Shown: piece by piece, positions 18,772-30,699 of the stretch | How positions within the stretch are numbered: position 1 is the first letter of the stretch | Layout: each line of letters begins with the position of its first letter | From: Mikrocytos mackini | Taxonomy: Eukaryota; Endomyxa; Ascetosporea; Mikrocytida; Mikrocytiidae | Direction of reading: 5' to 3' | DNA length: 32,117 bases | Assembly: GCA_030180075.1 (NCBI GenBank) | Contig: JASNJN010000015.1 | Span: 1 to 32,117 of the forward strand | Notes under the pieces: model-generated | What the model was told of the DNA's origin: nothing | The model's database searches: none | The model's input: the letters and a program-made list of their open reading frames with translations, nothing else | Program-made: the position numbers and the translations under genes

Positions 18772-21700
18772 CATAGCTACCATCCCAATACACAAATAGA
18801 CCCGTGAACAAATGATTACTAGAAGTAGGTGCGCATATATTTCATTGATGTAAATGGTCAGATGTTATCTCATCACGATAAAACTCAGACCTTGATAGGA
18901 AAACAGATAGTAAATTGTGAAAAGAATGATCAGACTTAATAATTCAGATCTTCCATCACTTATATACAATAGAAAATAAATATTACCATGGTATATTTGA
19001 GATAACTTTGTACCAATTCAATGATGGTTGATTTTAAATAATGTTGTTGAGAATAGGATCATCAACAAACACTTATGATCAGGAATATAAACATAAATGA
19101 CTAATAATAAGACCAGGAATTTAATATTTATTAATGATAGGGTTTTAATTCCCATGTAATAGCAAGCTAATAAAATATTTAATACAATAGCGACCATATA
19201 TCTAAACTTTTGACTATTATTTTCAATTCGTTGTAACATTAACCTCTTATTATTACATCAAAATTCATTTAATATAAATGGATCTGTCTATTTATGAAAA
19301 TTTGAAATAGTTGTCCACTAAAGTTATGGAAACGGAACTCATAACTATTTCTCATTTATGTTGTAGTTTCTGGCCAACTCTACGTGACTTTCAAATAAAA
19401 AAGTACCATTTAATAGTTTATTCGATATTCCCACTATACATTTCTGATCTTCTTATTAGCAATACAATGTATTTTTCTTATTTAAACATTTATTTCCCGC
19501 TAAAGACGAATAATTTTATATATATCCTCAATATTTATTTCATTTTCATTTAAACCTATTTATTTTTTGCCATATCTAAATCTTAATTCAATATAATAAG
19601 TGCTTATGCCTTACTCTTCCTTAGTATGCCTCTGGGAAATTCAAAATATAATAACTGCTACAGATTCTCTTTACAACGTTCTAGTTTAGGATCGTAGGCG
19701 AATAATACATAAAAGTGTCCATTAGTAGGTTTGCTTTTTGAATCTCGGATGCATTTAGTATAAGCTCTAATTTATTGTCAATAAAACAGACTTCCCATCG
19801 CCCTTAAAGACGTCTTTTGTTTATTTGCTTTATATGTTTTGTCTAAACATGTTAATGTTGTTGTCGTTGTTGTTTTAATACTCAACTCATACCATTGATA
19901 ACATGGGTTAATATCATTTCATGTTTGTTAGTTCGTCGTTGTGTTATGAATCAAATGAGTTACCAAACCGAATTTAATTGTTATTTCCGATTAAACTTGT
20001 AAATCAATGTTCCAATAGTATTGCCCATAACCCAATCCCAAAACAACCACCCTTTATAACGTTCCATATATATAAAGGCTAGGCTCGATCTAATATACCC
20101 CAGACAAGGAACCAGAAGATATCATTGTAATCCTCAAACCCTATTTTGAAGAAGGAGTTTTTAATACTTTATTTTCAAAAGTAAAGCTGTTCAATATAGT
20201 ACGGCAAAAAATTTGAAGAAATTTTGTTGGTTTGTTCCTTTCTTCTATAATGTTGTAAATGTTAACTTTCTTTGGCTTAATGGTGTTATTTTGTTTTTTG
20301 TTTCAATGAAATTAAAGTTGTAGAAAGTAATCTAATAGAACCTCATCAAGTGATTTAAATTCTTTTAGGACCACCCATATTATGAAAAGAAGTACATTGA
20401 CTAATTTGTTGCTCATAAAATATGACTTTGCTTTTTGTTTTGGGAGATTTTACTGTGTCCTTGCATGTGATTTTGTTTGTTTGTCAAGCTCCAGTATATG
20501 GATGATATTCCAACACCATATACCGGAATGTTATGCCTGCTGTAAGTGGCCCCAGAAGGATAGTGGCTATCTTTTGTAGGATGTCAAAACCGCCAGCCTT
20601 TTCCCGAAAATGGGTGTACATATAGTACTCTATTTAAATATTCAATCTCCTGTTATAAATTTAGTTTATATGGCTGGGCGTGTGTAAAACAAAAAATGTT
20701 TGAAGTTGCATTGTCATTGAATTACACATAAATAAGAATTGTGTGTATTCGATAAAATTTTCCAATTATGCCTCATTGAACGCACTAAACAAAGGAATTT
20801 TCTTTGTATGTATTTGATTAGTTCAGCAACATTTATTTTATACCGATAACCTGGGCATGTTTTTAAACATTGGCAATGATTTGACATCATTTTATACATA
20901 CACCACTTCCCATTTGATGTTGTTTTTGTAATTTCTCATTTGTAATATCAGTATGTTTAAACGTTCAAAGTTAGAAGTTATGAATGGAATATTCTGTTAA
21001 TGTATATTTTCCGTTTCCAATGTTTATAATTATTTGTTATTTGGCTTTTACGTTGCTTATTTTGAAGTCCAGAGCGACAAATTCGGGGTGAATCTCACCT
21101 TGTATGTTCCTATCTTTTTTGAAGTACGTGGATGGTTGGAAACAACCATAATGTTTTCTGAACATTAAAAATAAAACCAATTAATATGTTATTTTGTTGT
21201 AGTGGAAGTTGATGATAGCTATACAGCCTTGGAGTATTCAAACACTTTGTTAATCTACAAGCATAGCTTCGTCTTTTAGAGCCTTGAACGTTCTTATCAT
21301 ATTTTGATAAAAGCCTATATTTCTATTCTTTTACAAATTACTATAGTTGCAGAACCCTCCATTTTCTTTATCTAACCAAATATGTCCATTATTGATTAGC
21401 GGCCATTAAGATGTATGAATTGTTACCATACCCAGCCAAGATACAGCTTCTTTACGCCGTCATTTCTATCTATGTTCTTATTCAGACAAAAGTTTATATT
21501 GCTGAAAATTATCATTCACCAATCGCTGTTGAGAAAGTAGAACAATTAGCTTGTGTTATTTAAGAACTCTATGAAGAAATCACTCGATACCCCCAATGCT
21601 CTTCTCTGATAAAAAGCTTTCGTCGTTGAGTAAACCTACAAGCAAAATCAGTGATCTTGCATAAATGACGCTACTTTCTTCAATTTCCTATTTAGACAGT

Positions 21701-23305
21701 TAATACTGCATCTCTAATATACACATACGTCTACCTTCTCTATCTTGTAAGATAATTTAGTATAACGTTTAAATAAAGTCATGTTTGAGGGGGTTATCGA
21801 ACGACAGTTTGAGTATAAGTAATGTTGGTTCCTAATTTATGCTACGCTAATTTACCACTGAACGATGATTCTTATTGTCAATCGCTTTGCTTCATAGATG
21901 TAAAATATGTGTGCTTCATTTTCCAATTGCTTTTATAATGATAAAAAGTATATAACTGTTTACCTTTGTTTTTGTCATGAACCCAAAGAATTCAGTATTG
22001 TCTGTTGTTTTGCTTTATTTCTGGTAAGATTATTGAGATGTCTTAGTCTTGGTAGACCTGATGGTTATTTATGCGTACTTGGGGAAGTTGTAATATGTGT
22101 ATAACTGTGTCTAAAATGATCACATAGTTTATTTCGATGGCGTTGAACACATATACCAGAATGGTTTGTCCCACTTTCGACGGGGACATTTATTTGGTCT
22201 AAATAGAATTCCAATGTGATTTTGTATAACAATGAATGATCCACATAATTATCAAACATAACAGCAGTTCTTTATCGCTTATGATTAATAGATGACAATC
22301 ATAATAACAATTTTACTTGTTGTATTGGAATCATGGTCGTGTTCTTTCTTCACCACCTCAAACACTCCTTATGATAATTTACATGCACATAGTTAATTGT
22401 ACAAAATGTTGACATCATGGAGTACATTCTAGTCTGGTGCTTATATTTGTAGAACAATTCCATTCAGACTGAAACTTATACAAGAACACAGATTGGTTTA
22501 ATCGCTTTGATTGATAGTAATATAAGAAAACTTCCTTTGGTGTAAGAACCGGACCGATAAGTATGGGAAAAGGTGGCTATCCATAGTTTATGTGTTGCAA
22601 AACCCTGGGTTTTAGTACCAACTTCCATCTAACTCTGTGGATGAAAATATTTTGTGCACGATTTTAAATTTTATTTTTTAAAGACAAATACTTACATCAC
22701 CATAGCGACTAATTGAATATCTTTCAACTACATACTCCAAGGTATTTGTTTGCAACGTTTTAACCATCACTATCGATAACACCCTTTCTATTTCAGCTCG
22801 TTAAAAGAAAGAACTACACAAGAAAGTCGCAAACATGCATTTTTATATCTTAAACTTGTAACTATTCAACTAAGTCTTAGAGAACTTATTATAAATTAAG
22901 GGATCATAAGTTGTATAGCTTTGGGAACTATAAAATTCATTCGAAGAACATAATATAAAGGACATAACATACACACAAGATAGATTGACTTACCTAACAT
23001 CAGATAATATATTGTATCTCAATGTATACATCTGTTATGCTACAACTAAAACAAAACTAGTTCTAGGCCCCATTGTTAATTGTAAATATGTGATCATAAT
23101 TTAGATTATTCGGCGAATTGAAATAGTATCTGCAACTGTTTAACTAAAAAAGAAATTACCAGGAGATTGAGGCATCATAAGAAATGAAAATTTGATTTAT
23201 AGGTTATTAATAGGATATAATTGTATAAAATTCAGGTAATGGTTAGGAATGTTTTGAAATCAGGAAATAATTTAAATCAATAAACGTATAATTATAATAA
23301 AGAAA
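18772..23305. other. 4.5-kb gene-poor region
   Basis: No ORF longer than about 80 codons is convincing on either strand. The stretch lacks long homopolymer runs and seems a little less AT-biased than its neighbours. Noted within it are a TATA-like box (20067-20078), the palindrome AAAACCCTGGGTTTT (22599-22613), and GGTGAATCTCACC near 21089-21101. It may be ordinary spacer, worn transposon sequence or a non-coding transcript, and nothing seen decides between these. Confidence 0.5.
20067..20078 (+). promoter_or_regulatory. TATA-like box, doubtful
   Basis: TATATATAAAGG sits in a locally less AT-rich stretch, so it stands out. The first plausible ATG ORF downstream (20382) is only 65 codons and unconvincing. 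It could drive a non-coding transcript or be chance. Confidence 0.2.
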
Positions 23306-24275
23306 TGGTTGAATTGAAAAATGCCACAAAATTTTGAAAAATGCCACAAATTTTGGAAAATGCCACAAAAATTGAAAAATGCCACAAATTTTCGGTTTTG
23401 ATTACCCCGGAAATAGCCATGCTCAGAAAAATTTTTTTTTAAAAAACAACAAATTATTTTTCGAGCAAAAATTTTATGGAAAAACGCTTCCAAAAATTTT
23501 TTATCCATTCTCAAAAAAAAATTTCGAACATGAAAAAAAATTTTTTGACCAAAAACACGTTTTTATCACCTTTTCAACATTTTTGAAAAAAAAAATTTTT
23601 TGAATTTTCAAGGGGGTGCATCAAGGAAATTTTCAAAAAAGTTGAAGTTCAAAAACACAAAAATTTTTGAGAATTTTTTTTGGAAATTTTTTTAACACGT
23701 GTATTTTCAAGAGATCTACAAAAACAAACTTTTAAAAAATTTTGAAAATATTATGGTCGATTTAATATTAAAAATTAAATAATGGTGTATTATACACCTA
23801 TTCCTGAGGTATCAATACAGCGAATATTTTTCGGAAGTTTTTTTTCAAAAATGCTTTTTCTTTGAGATCATGCTTTTACAAGGTTCTAAAAAAATTTTTG
23901 AAAAAAATTTCGGGTTCCTTTAGTAAAATTTTTGAGGTGACTTTTTAACCAAAATATAAAATTTCAAAAAAAATTCAAAAAATTTTTTTTTCAAAAATGT
24001 TTAAAAAATGATAAAACGTGTTTTTGGGCAATAAAAAAGTTTTGTTGGGCTCAAAAAATTTTTTTTGATAGTGGAAAATAATACTAATTTTCTGAGATAA
24101 AAAATCTTAGATAATATTTTTCCATAAATTTATTGCCTGAAAAACAAATTTGCTGTTTTCAAAAATTTTTTTTTCTGAGCATGGTTATTTTCTGGGACAA
24201 TCAAAACGCCAAATTTGTGCTATTTTTCAAATTTGTGGCATTTTTCCATTTTTGTGGCATTTTTCAATTGAGCCA
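23306..24275. repeat. large imperfect foldback element
   Basis: The 970-bp structure has two long inverted arms of about 330 bp around a loop of about 300 bp. The outer part of the left arm holds four tandem copies of a 19-20-bp unit built on GAAAAATGCCACAAA (about 23314-23395). The right arm carries three inverted copies ending CATTTTTCAATTGAGCCA. Further in, ATAGCCATGCTCAGAAAAA pairs with TTTTTCTGAGCATGGTTAT, and AAAAACACGTTTTTATCA pairs with a counterpart near 24010-24027. Interior sequence is dominated by A and T runs. Foldback-type DNA transposons have long inverted arms with tandem repeats of this kind. I see no transposase and no clear target duplication. Confidence 0.75.
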
Positions 24276-25500
24276 CACTTGACGGAGAGGAACTCCAAAA
24301 AGAGAACCCGGTCAAGAAAACAACAAAAACACAAAACTGAGCCCCATACTATCCCCAAGTCGAACGACAGCAGTAGGAATAGAAAGGGAACAGTGGTCGT
24401 TGCTAATAAACAGGGAAAAGTCCCGAAATTAGCAAACTCTACTACACAGACCAACTACACTGTCCGAGAAGCAAAGAACAGAACCGGACCCTTCTTCTAC
24501 AAAAAGATTACACCTTCTATACAACATGGGGAGAACAAACACCCCAAAAAGATGAAGAAAACAAAACTGGAAATAGAAAAGAAGTTTGAAAACAAAGAGG
24601 GGCCAGAATGCAGGCAAAACGCCAGCATTAATCTGGCTAACAATCTATTCTCTGGTAGAACACCGAGAAACAAAGATTCTGGAAAGAGCCAGGCTATCAA
24701 AACGATAGACAATGTCTCTCCGCACGTGCAAGATACGCCAACCTTGTCACCTCGCAGCCTGATTAAAAGGAAGGCCATTAGAGAGCAAAAACGCTCGCTA
24801 GCTGAGGATATCTGGCAGAAAGCGGTGGAAGTCGTAAACAGCGACAACCATGACCTTTCGAACAGAGTTATAGACAAGGCGCGTGCGCGTATTGATCCTA
24901 ACTTAAGGGATGCAGTTACACAGCTGCTGAACGAAAAGGAGGGAGATATATCTCTTGCCATGCTCAATGCCGTACTCTACGTTCTATATCGAGAGTCAGG
25001 GGGCAGCGGAATGAAGCAAAAAGGATAGGTGAACGAGAAAAAGTTCTAGTCCGTAAGCTAAATCTGCTCATAGCTTTGAGGGGTTACAAGGTCGCCATGG
25101 ACAAAACTCGGGATCTAAAAAAACAACTCAAAGTGTCAACCCCTGCTCAGATAAGTTCTGAAATCGATAGGATTAGAGACTTATTGCGCAAAGGAAATAA
25201 AATCCTGCAAAAAAAACGTTTTAAAACGTTAATTAAACACGTTAACGATGAAGCGGAGTTCTCTTAAATACAAAATATATAAAGGCGAAACCAAGTAACC
25301 TTGAGTATGTAGAGATAGAACAACCTCAAGCACATGCTTCCTTTTGGAAAAACATTTGGGAAGTGCCACAAAACGTGGACACAAGCAAGCTTGAGGATGC
25401 AATAAGTCGCTGTAGATTCAGCAAGCATTCCACCCGGTTGACACACAGTCCGATCANACTTACCAAAACAACAACAGCGCACAGTGATATAACAACACAC
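24276..25500 (+). pseudogene. decayed non-LTR retrotransposon piece, possibly R4/Dong-like
   Basis: This GC-richer stretch abuts the foldback element. Its translation gives a very basic, low-complexity N-terminal part (about 24280-24760). A helical part follows (IWQKAVEVVNSDNHDLSNR, DPNLRDAVTQLLNEKEGD) to about 25028. In a second frame comes DKTRDLKKQLKVSTPAQ and KRFKTLIKHVNDEAEFS. In a third frame comes YVEIEQPQAHASFWKNIWEV (about 25305-25365). A segment ending in FWxxIW just before the polymerase domain is typical of R4/Dong-type LINEs. No reverse transcriptase domain follows, so the piece is 3'-truncated, and the frame changes make it non-functional. The LINE assignment is inferred. One base (25457) is undetermined. 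A lineage-specific gene remnant is the alternative. Confidence 0.5.
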
Positions 25501-25600
25501 CCCCAGATTATAATTTTCGAAGTTTTTATTTTCTCTTTTAATATTTTCCGATTTCTAACACACATTTCTACTATTCAAATTTAAACTCATTAAATGATAT

Positions 25601-27295
25601 TTATTTATACACTTCAGAGTTCTCCTCCAGGTCAACATTTGAGTCTCTATTCGTCTTCATTTGTACATACCTATAAGTAGTTCTGATAAGTTTACTATTA
25701 ACATACTTCAAGTATACAATCAGCCCAACAAACAGAATTAAAATCAACACCAAAGCGATTTCCAGGACCTTCTTCCACACTGCCCCTCCGCTGGAATCTA
25801 TCACCTCCCCATTCTCAAGCCTGTTCAAGTAGTCACAATATTCCGAATTAGATTCTCCCATTTTTATCCCACACACTTCCCTCGGCAAGTCCATATTCAC
25901 CATACCGCGGCCAAGCAAATAGTCAACGGTGTATTGGTTCACTTTGTTGTATGAATGCCAGAAGTCTTCGTGGGTGGCAAAGTTTAAAGACTCCACGGAG
26001 AACACGTTAAACATGTTAATGTATGAAAATATAGACTTATATCTGGAATTAATCTGATTTATAAATTCCGTGTTTGCGTCGTCTGTGCACTTCTTTACTT
26101 CTTCGTACGCTGTCTGTGCGTTAAAATTGTTCGTGGTGTGATTTAAATACTTTAAATATTTTAATATGTCATTAGTCCAGTTTTCAAAGTTTTTGCTTAT
26201 GCTTTCTTGTTGCTCTATTTTATAGTTGTCTGTAATGTATGTGTATAGTTTAAGTTTAAAAACGTTTAAGTTGAATTGTGTAGCTTTTTGTAAAGTGGGA
26301 GAGTTATTTAAACACTCGTCTATGACTTTCCAGGCAAGAGTACTTTCCAAGTGTGTAGTTGTACTACAAAACTCGACGTTGAATCTAACGTCGTCAAGCT
26401 TTCTACAATTTAGGTAATAAATCTTTACAATTTGAGCGTCGATATCTGCACCGAATTTCTTTAAAAAATCCTGCCTTGTGAATAAAACTGGTGAAAGATC
26501 CAATTTAAAACGTTCTTTTCTATAAAACGTTTTTGTGCGTTGAATTTGGTTATCCACATTTCGGCTTTCACTGAATAAATTCTCGTTTTGTAGTATGGCC
26601 TTGTCACCATGTGGTTCAACATCTGCGTGACTATACTGAATAATAATCTGAGATATAAAATGGTCAGAGTCTCCTTGGTTTGTAATATTCGTTAAAGCAA
26701 AGAACAGTCCTATTTGACTATAATGTTTGGCGTAGAAACTTGACTTTGTGTCTTTGTCTTCTTTTATGAACTCGGTGAGTGGATGCACATTGTAATTAAT
26801 TCTAACTGGAAGAGACACGTCAAAACTGTAATCTATTGTGACGAAGTGTGTGCTTGTTAAGTTGGCCAAGTTTGTTGTTGTGTGTACAAAGAAGACCTGC
26901 TTCTGAGAGGATAGTCTCAAAAAACGAATTGAATGTTGTATTTGCATAAAATGCCCTATATCCTTGAATACAAAAATTACGGTCGTGACATTGTTGGTGT
27001 TGTGTTTGAGTATCTTTCGAAGCTTTAATATGTCAGAGATAAGAAAATTAATAATCAGACACTCGTTGATGTTGTTAGTGCCTGTGGCGAGTGTGTTTAT
27101 GTTAGAAGTATCCAGTACTGTGATTTTGTGCAGTTGTTGCTCGGGAACGTTGAATTGGAACTTATGTTTTGTGAAGAACACCATTTCCTCGCTTTTGAAA
27201 GTGTAAATTAAATTGCTATCGGCATTTTTGAGTGAAATTGTGGCTGATCTGACGACAGAGTAGAACATTAACAGAGTGGAGAGGTATTTTAGCAT
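25601..27295 (-). CDS. type I membrane protein, unknown
   Basis: This 564-residue ORF is not recognised. It has an N-terminal signal peptide (MLKYLSTLLMFYSVVRSA, cleavage probably near 18-19). A long luminal or extracellular part spans about 19-508. One strong membrane helix lies at about 511-530 (IALVLILILFVGLIVYL). A 32-residue cytosolic tail ends in an acidic stretch with two Tyr (TYRYVQ...). Several N-glycosylation sequons are present (NVT, NLT, NIT, NWT, NHT). There are few cysteines, including a pair close to the membrane (CGIKMGESNSEYC). The layout is that of a surface or endomembrane receptor-like protein. It lies between the LINE-like relic and the second Ty3/gypsy element and is co-directional with the other host genes. 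Nothing in the sequence points to a ligand. Confidence 0.85.
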   Translation of the reverse strand: MLKYLSTLLMFYSVVRSATISLKNADSNLIYTFKSEEMVFFTKHKFQFNVPEQQLHKITVLDTSNINTLATGTNNINECLIINFLISDILKLRKILKHNTNNVTTVIFVFKDIGHFMQIQHSIRFLRLSSQKQVFFVHTTTNLANLTSTHFVTIDYSFDVSLPVRINYNVHPLTEFIKEDKDTKSSFYAKHYSQIGLFFALTNITNQGDSDHFISQIIIQYSHADVEPHGDKAILQNENLFSESRNVDNQIQRTKTFYRKERFKLDLSPVLFTRQDFLKKFGADIDAQIVKIYYLNCRKLDDVRFNVEFCSTTTHLESTLAWKVIDECLNNSPTLQKATQFNLNVFKLKLYTYITDNYKIEQQESISKNFENWTNDILKYLKYLNHTTNNFNAQTAYEEVKKCTDDANTEFINQINSRYKSIFSYINMFNVFSVESLNFATHEDFWHSYNKVNQYTVDYLLGRGMVNMDLPREVCGIKMGESNSEYCDYLNRLENGEVIDSSGGAVWKKVLEIALVLILILFVGLIVYLKYVNSKLIRTTYRYVQMKTNRDSNVDLEENSEVYK

Positions 27296-27483
27296 TCTTG
27301 CTAATTTTCGTTTGAAAGTTTAATTTTGTAACCTTACAATTTTGTAGTCACGATCCTAAAAACAACCAATACACTGATACTAACACATTATGCATAAACA
27401 AAACCAGTTCAATTTAATATATATAACAACGTTATGTCTAAACAAAGTTAACAACCTTTTATTGTAAAATTCCTTATTTCATT

Positions 27484-27742
27484 TGACGTAGTTAAACGGA
27501 GTGATTCCATTTAAAATAACAGTGCCGTAAATTAATTTATTTAGGCGTGCTCTAGGTTTATGATATCGATTATCACTAGATACATTATATTGCCTATTGT
27601 TATCATGATTAGGTTTATTATTTTTATTCCACATTTTTAATAATTTTCAAGAAGTTATTTATAAACATGTATTTACTTATACGTCCTAAATTATGATTAC
27701 GTCATATAAGTTTCCTCAGTCTCGATTTATTGCCGTACGTCA
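27484..27742 (-). repeat. 3' LTR of the second Ty3/gypsy element
   Basis: This 259-bp repeat lies between the polypurine tract and the host flank. The first 88 bases in window coordinates (27484-27571) match 31753-31840 with two differences. The integrase reading frame ends just inside it. Confidence 0.85.
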
Positions 27743-28830
27743 TTCTCCCCTCTCCAAAGAACAACATTCTTTATGTTTTGATATCCTATTTTATTTCCTT
27801 TCTTTATCAATACTCGGTTTCCATTTCTATCTACTTCAATTACTGGAAACGGTCCTTTAAATTGAGGTGCCAACTTATTTCTTTCTTTGTTTCTAATAAG
27901 CACGTAATCATTTGTTTTGTATTCGTAATTCGTTCTATTTTTATTTCTTGCTTCTTCAGCATTCTGTTTTATCCTTAAGTCTTCTAATTTGTAATCCTGA
28001 ATTATCTCTGTTCTTGGTTTAATCTTCAACAAGTTCAGCGGACTATACTCTTCTAAGACTTCTATTGGTGCTCTTCCTAATCTGGAATGTGCGACATAGT
28101 TAATTCTATTGTTAGCTATCTGTAATGTTTCCTTTATTGTTTTATGTCTATATATTCTGAAGGTTGTAAGTATCTCTTGATTCTTTCTTTCTACAACTCC
28201 ATTGCATGTCGGATTGTAAGGGCTCGTTTCTGAGTGTATAATCCCTTGTTCTGCAGCAAAGTCCTTGAAGTCGTTCGAACTAAACTGGGGTCCTCCATCT
28301 GTTAACATCTTTGTTGGTGTTTCATACTTGTTTATCCATTTCTTTTGGATTACTGAAATTACGTGTTTGCTCGATAATTTCTTTAATAGTATTATTTGTG
28401 TCCAACGTGAAAAAACACCCACTATAACTAATAAGTTGATTTCCTGTGGTTTTGTTTCATCAAGAAGATATGATGTATCTAACGGTCCCAATATATCTAC
28501 GCTAATTGTATGCCATTTTTCACTGCTGTAGATAAATCCTTTCGTTTCTCCTAATTTTGAAGTTCTTTTCTTATTCAACTGACAGCTTAGACATTGATTT
28601 GTTATCTTTTGTAAATTTTCCCATAACTTTTCTATTTTGAAGTACGCTTTTAGTGTCTTTGCTAAAGCTGTTTGACCTGGATGACCAAGTATCTTGTGCA
28701 TTTCTTTTAAAAACTCCAGTGTATGGTGTTCTGTAATTATCATTCTTTTAGGGTTTCTTTTGTTGTTATTATACTTCCTACATTCTGAATTTCCACAGAA
28801 TCCATGTTTTCTGTCATGCTTATTTGTGTT
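27730..28830 (-). pseudogene. integrase part of the second Ty3/gypsy element
   Basis: The zinc-binding HHCC part shows HKILGHPG... and CLSCQ. The core has ISVDILGPL, MLTDGGPQF and GVVERKNQE, giving the D, D and E catalytic positions. The C-terminal part contains NDYVLIRNKE and LAPQFKGPFPVIEV, the GPF-type module of Ty3 integrases. It runs into the 3' LTR by a few codons. Confidence 0.9.
27743..27755 (-). promoter_or_regulatory. polypurine tract of the second Ty3/gypsy element
   Basis: On the coding strand GGAGAGGGGAGAA directly precedes the TG of the 3' LTR. Confidence 0.75.
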
Positions 28831-28839
28831 TGCCACTCC

Positions 28840-30620
28840 TTAATCTTCTTCCCAAACGCTGAAATGCAGAATGTTCGATTGTTAAGCTTGCTATGTTGGG
28901 TCTTGATAAGTGATCAGCAATCATGCTGTTTTTACCTGAGATGTGTTTTAGTCTTATATCCATGTCTTGTATGGATATCTTCCATCTCTCTATTCTTTTC
29001 GTCGATTCTGCGATTCCTAAAAGGTTTTTGTTATCTGTTTCAAGATCAATCTCTGATCCAAACACTATGGTTCTAAAGTGTTGAATACTTTTCCATATTG
29101 CATGATATTCTTTTTCCGTAGTTGAATAATTCTTTCCTGTTTTATTAAGCATATATGAATAAAATCCTGTTGTTTTTGTTCCTTGGCAAAGTATTGCTCC
29201 TATCGTGTTATCTGATGCGTCTGTTTGTAATAAGTATTTCTTTGTAGGATCTGGAAAATTTAGTAAGGTTCTTTCTTTTATTTCCTCAAGGTAAGCTTTT
29301 GCTTTGTCATCATCTTCCATTGTCCATTTAATTTTCTTATCTTTGTTTAATTTCGAAGTTAAAAAGACTAGTTTCTTTGATGCTTCTGGTATATATGGTC
29401 TAAACCATTGTAGAAATCCGAGAATCTTCATAATTTCTCTCTTCGTCTTGGGTTTATTGTATTGAAATGTTTCTACTCGGGAAGTGTCAGGTTGTATTCC
29501 GTCTTTAGTGATTGTGTGTCCCAAATACTTAACTTCCGTTTTTAACAGATTCGTTTTCTCCCAGTTGACTGATATTCCTTTTGTTAATAGTACTTCTAAC
29601 ACATTGTAAAGATGAATAGCATGTTCTTCTTCGTTCTTTGAATGAACCAATATATCATCTAGATATACTTTCACGTAGTGTTCCTCTGGGAAAAGATCAA
29701 GAATCGCTGCTTGGAATGTTCTAGGTGCATTGCTCAATCCAAATGGCATGCGAGTGAACTCATACTGTCGATTAAGTATTACGAACGATGTGTATTGTTG
29801 ATCCTGTAACTTAATTGGGATTTGATAATAACCCATATTCAAATCTAATTGTGAGAATACATCTGAGTTGCCTAGCTGTGCAAGATAATCGTTAATTTTT
29901 GGCAATGGATAGTTTGAGTTGACTGTTTTCTTATTAATGTCTCTATAATCTACCACCAATCTAATCTTTCCGTTTTTCTTATAGATGGGGAAGGCCGCAG
30001 ATGCATAAGGTGATGTACTTTTCTGTATGACTCCAATTTCTTCTAACTTCCTGATTTCCTCTTTTGTACTCTCTAATTTGTTTAAAGGTATAGGATAGGG
30101 TTTATGCCGAATTGGTATGTCATCTACGAGCTGTATTTGATGCTCAGTACCCTCAATGCAACCTAATGTGGGGTTGTTGGTCATATAGTGTGTAATAAGT
30201 TCGTCCAGTCTGTCTTTATCTGTTCGTATGTTGCAGATATGTGTCTTTTCAATTAGCTTTGCATCATGTGGTGTAGAAGTTTCTCCTTTCCATTGAAATA
30301 TAGATCCATCAATGTTTATAATTCCTCGTTCATAGTTGATTATGACTGCATTATCTTCCAAGAATTGAGTTCTCAAGATGAGGTCAAAAGATAAGGGTGA
30401 AACTGCGCAGAATGTGCTGGTATATGTGTTTCTTTTATCATTCTCTATCTTGAATTCCACCTCTGAACTGTGTGTAATTTGTAGAGGTCTTTTATCTACC
30501 GTTACCGCTTCTTTTTGTTCAATCTTTTTAAGTATCAATCCTTCCTTTTTAACGACGTCTTTGTTAATAAGGTTTGAAGATGCGCCTGTATCTATCAAGG
30601 CTGTGTATTTCTGTTCTTTT
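28840..30620 (-). pseudogene. protease, reverse transcriptase and RNase H part of the second element
   Basis: Protease is marked by ALIDTGASSNLI near 30570-30600. Reverse transcriptase shows IRLVVDYRDINKKT, FSQLDLNMGYYQI, FTRMPFGLSNAPRTFQ and the catalytic YLDD at 29654-29665. RNase H is marked by LLQTDASDNTIGAIL and ETDNKNLL, and ends with a typical HISGKNSMIADHLSR. The motifs are all intact. Confidence 0.92.
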
Positions 30621-30699
30621 ATGTGACAGGTAAGTATTATTTCTTTATAATCTGTCTTCTGTTCCGCGATCGCGTTGATATCCTCTTTTCGATGATGGT

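Noticed and set aside
19311-19553. 80-codon ORF on the plus strand
   Set aside because: It begins at a non-ATG codon and its hydrophobic, Ile/Tyr-rich translation is what AT-rich spacer gives by chance.
20382-20579. 65-codon ORF downstream of a TATA-like box
   Set aside because: It is Cys-rich but too short, about 300 bases from the box, with no family resemblance.
21907-22104. 65-codon Cys/Leu-rich ORF
   Set aside because: It has no domain, no start signal and no neighbour context.
22599-22613. Palindrome AAAACCCTGGGTTTT
   Set aside because: It is isolated, with no pairing partner or duplication, and is too short to interpret.
23314-23395. Tandem GAAAAATGCCACAAA repeats as a CRISPR-like array
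   Set aside because: The units are contiguous with no unique spacers, and the same units occur inverted in the opposite arm, so they belong to a foldback structure.
24150-24275. N-terminal extension of the LINE-like ORF into the foldback arm
   Set aside because: The translation there comes from the repeat units (CGIF, LWHF) and is accidental read-through.
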